Assembly (NCBI GenBank): GCA_018268775.1
Contig: JAFDVV010000004.1
Coordinates: 1-61,132 of the forward strand
Length of the DNA stretch: 61,132 nt
From: Acidobacteriota bacterium
Lineage (GTDB): Bacteria > Acidobacteriota > Terriglobia > Terriglobales > Acidobacteriaceae
Reading direction: 5' to 3'
The translations under genes and the position numbers were made by a program. Position 1 is the stretch's first letter. Every line of letters begins with the position of its first letter. Positions 60,701 to 61,132 of the stretch are shown here, piece after piece. The notes under the pieces were generated by a model that worked only from the letters and a program-made list of their open reading frames with translations, was not told the origin of the DNA and searched no databases.

Positions 60701-61132
60701 TGGCACGAGCGGCAAAGTCCACAAGAGGGCCCTCGTCCGGATCGAGAGGGTGCACCGTTGCATCCGGCAGGTCCGTCAACAACGCGAAGTGCAGGTTCGG
60801 GTCTCGATTGCACAGAAAGCGCGCCTCCAACTCATCCAGCAGCTCCTGCACCTGCCGCTCGTTCAGGAGCAAAGTCGGCACAACTACAAGAGTCGTTGCG
60901 TCCTGAGGAATCCCTTTTGAGAAGTCCAGCTTTGGCAGCGCCTCCGTCTTCATCAACGCCGAAACAATTCCATTGACCAGATCGACCGCGCCCTGCGTTG
61001 CCGGTAGCAACGCAAGCAGCAGCGCCGCCATCACCGGCCAGAACTCATGGTGCGGCACCAGCGGAAGAATCATCGCCGTTATCAGCAGCAGCGCAAGAAC
61101 GAACGTCCCGAGTATGTAGAACTCCTCGTTAT
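57732..61132 (-). CDS. Cyclic beta-1,2-glucan synthase-like protein, 5'-truncated by the window and lacking a GH94 domain
   Basis: At least 1132 codons; the frame stays open to the window edge. The glycosyltransferase part (GT84-like) shows TLVVVPTLLLNERQVQELL, CYIITLDSDTQLPRGTA, DAYQDLFGEGIFTGKGIYD and TRRKHRWLRGDWQILRWL, followed by three to five helices. From about residue 560 a glucoamylase-like middle domain follows (ALLVWRYFAEFGGPQNHWLI, RKLSPTNLGMLLNARQAAC, ISESGFAKTDAAGRYGYHAW, RSWMAHHQGMSLLALAN). NdvB/ChvB proteins continue with phosphorylase-type GH94 domains. This protein stops right after HEKPLSQQSLVALEEVTVSH, the linker position. It should make beta-1,2-glucan at the inner membrane, but chain-length control would differ. 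Confidence 0.88.
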   Translation of the reverse strand, partial: NEEFYILGTFVLALLLITAMILPLVPHHEFWPVMAALLLALLPATQGAVDLVNGIVSALMKTEALPKLDFSKGIPQDATTLVVVPTLLLNERQVQELLDELEARFLCNRDPNLHFALLTDLPDATVHPLDPDEGPLVDFAARATDALNVKYAEHQGGSFLLLHRHRVFNARQGVWMGWERKRGKLLDLNKLLLGEWDSFPRKVGPLGVLERVCYIITLDSDTQLPRGTAARMVGTMSHPLNRAIIHPRLRIVTAGYGILQPRVGVSVSSASRSRMAALYSGETGFDVYARAVSDAYQDLFGEGIFTGKGIYDLNAFHHVLNHRFPRNALLSHDLIEGAYARAGLVSDIEVIDDYPSHYSAHTRRKHRWLRGDWQILRWLFSTVPDEFGRVGPNPINTISRWKILDNLRRSLIEPVTFLLFVLGWFFLPGGALYWTVTVLVLVLLPGMIQLGFNLVRALVSRSLVSVREAFSTLFSSLGIALLNLIFLPHHMLLSLDAIMRSLNRTYLSGRNLLDWETAAQSEAGGTRGSLDTYLKLSPVIALAIAIGLSLARPQALLAAVPVLILWALAPAVISWLNSPPRAEEGPLKMPDREFLERQALLVWRYFAEFGGPQNHWLIPDNVEEHDKLQVRKLSPTNLGMLLNARQAACEFGFINVDEFTAATVGTLNTYDRLEKRNGHIYNWYDIERLEAIAPKIVSAVDSGNLAASFYSLHAGAEELLKQPLVREEALNRQIADVKRLGADNWVDDERQRIRVSFQVFLEAYAPWLLPRFSVLLVHNAMAAIHKIPILNEAVGFVEELDRRLTELSGAQAGDPRHATLAAELRSLLPTTRVRLSKLVVDVKDVAARAFRYAAEMRYGFLLVESRKLLSIGYDGVTGELYDACYDLLASEARMASFLAVAKGDIDQESWFRLDRSHVLVKGRACLVSWTGTMFEYMMPALWMRMYPNTLITRSLESAVRIQRNHVRRIPWGISESGFAKTDAAGRYGYHAWGIPKLALKYGAEDGPVISPYSTFLSLPLLRDAAIDNLRSMVAMGWSGDYGLYEAADYTESREPRIVRSWMAHHQGMSLLALANLLRESCFQRWFHANAIVRATELLLHEKPLSQQSLVALEEVTVSHKAMGAGPAQANVV

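Overview
The window reads as chromosomal DNA of a GC-rich soil Acidobacteriota, probably of the Terriglobus/Granulicella/Edaphobacter kind. This is inferred, not searched. Pointers are a giant VCBS/Ig-like secreted protein with a C-terminal LSGCGG tail, an EF-P with a PGNLR tip loop, an L-rhamnose island joined to lutABC, a cyclic-glucan-synthase-like protein, and many copies of short palindromic repeats. No phage, plasmid, insertion sequence, integrase or CRISPR array was seen.

Layout. 0-8 kb: the end of glmM, a membrane histidine kinase, a 1280-aa VCBS repeat protein, a YbhE-type lactonase and small hypotheticals. 7.7-13.2 kb, minus strand: a zinc alcohol dehydrogenase, then a tight run efp - HEPN protein - unknown - acylphosphatase - apt - TonB-C-domain protein, and a secreted hypothetical. 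The lower-GC HEPN pair interrupts this run. 13.3-18.3 kb: methyltransferase, trpG/pabA, a Tat-exported TIM-barrel protein, a TPR membrane protein and a diguanylate cyclase. 18.4-30.8 kb: polA, queA, a DUF374 acyltransferase, a NatA/NatB-like ABC exporter, an MFS transporter, recG and a single-domain response regulator. 31.4-33.5 kb: phzF, a 1-Cys peroxiredoxin and tRNA-Cys(GCA). 33.5-41.6 kb: an RND tripartite pump divergent from an OmpR/HisKA two-component pair. 41.6-50.6 kb: L-rhamnose catabolism fused to lactate oxidation. 50.8-56.1 kb: an S9 peptidase coupled to a D-aminoacylase, and a convergent amidase. 56.2-61.1 kb: a LacI remnant, a secreted glucoamylase-fold protein, and a 5'-truncated (window edge) GT84-type glucan synthase with no GH94 domain.

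The most striking signal is the palindromic repeats. Families B and C share a GGGGCACCCG tail; family A ends in GGAATGACA or GGATGACA. They fill the spacers between about 18 and 30 kb and are also inserted in frame inside two essential-type DNA metabolism genes: two family C copies in polA and two family A copies in recG. They become short hydrophilic peptides in interdomain linkers. This resembles the Rickettsia palindromic elements in principle, but the sequence is different. polA also sits between two direct copies of a block made of the diguanylate cyclase 3' end plus a family B repeat.

The rhamnose island encodes an isomerase, a kinase, a bifunctional aldolase/dehydrogenase and LutABC. 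On paper it takes L-rhamnose to DHAP plus pyruvate. Its regulator joins an IclR-type winged helix to a LacI-type sugar-binding domain, and one 9-mer, CAATAGAGA, recurs in front of all three transcription units.
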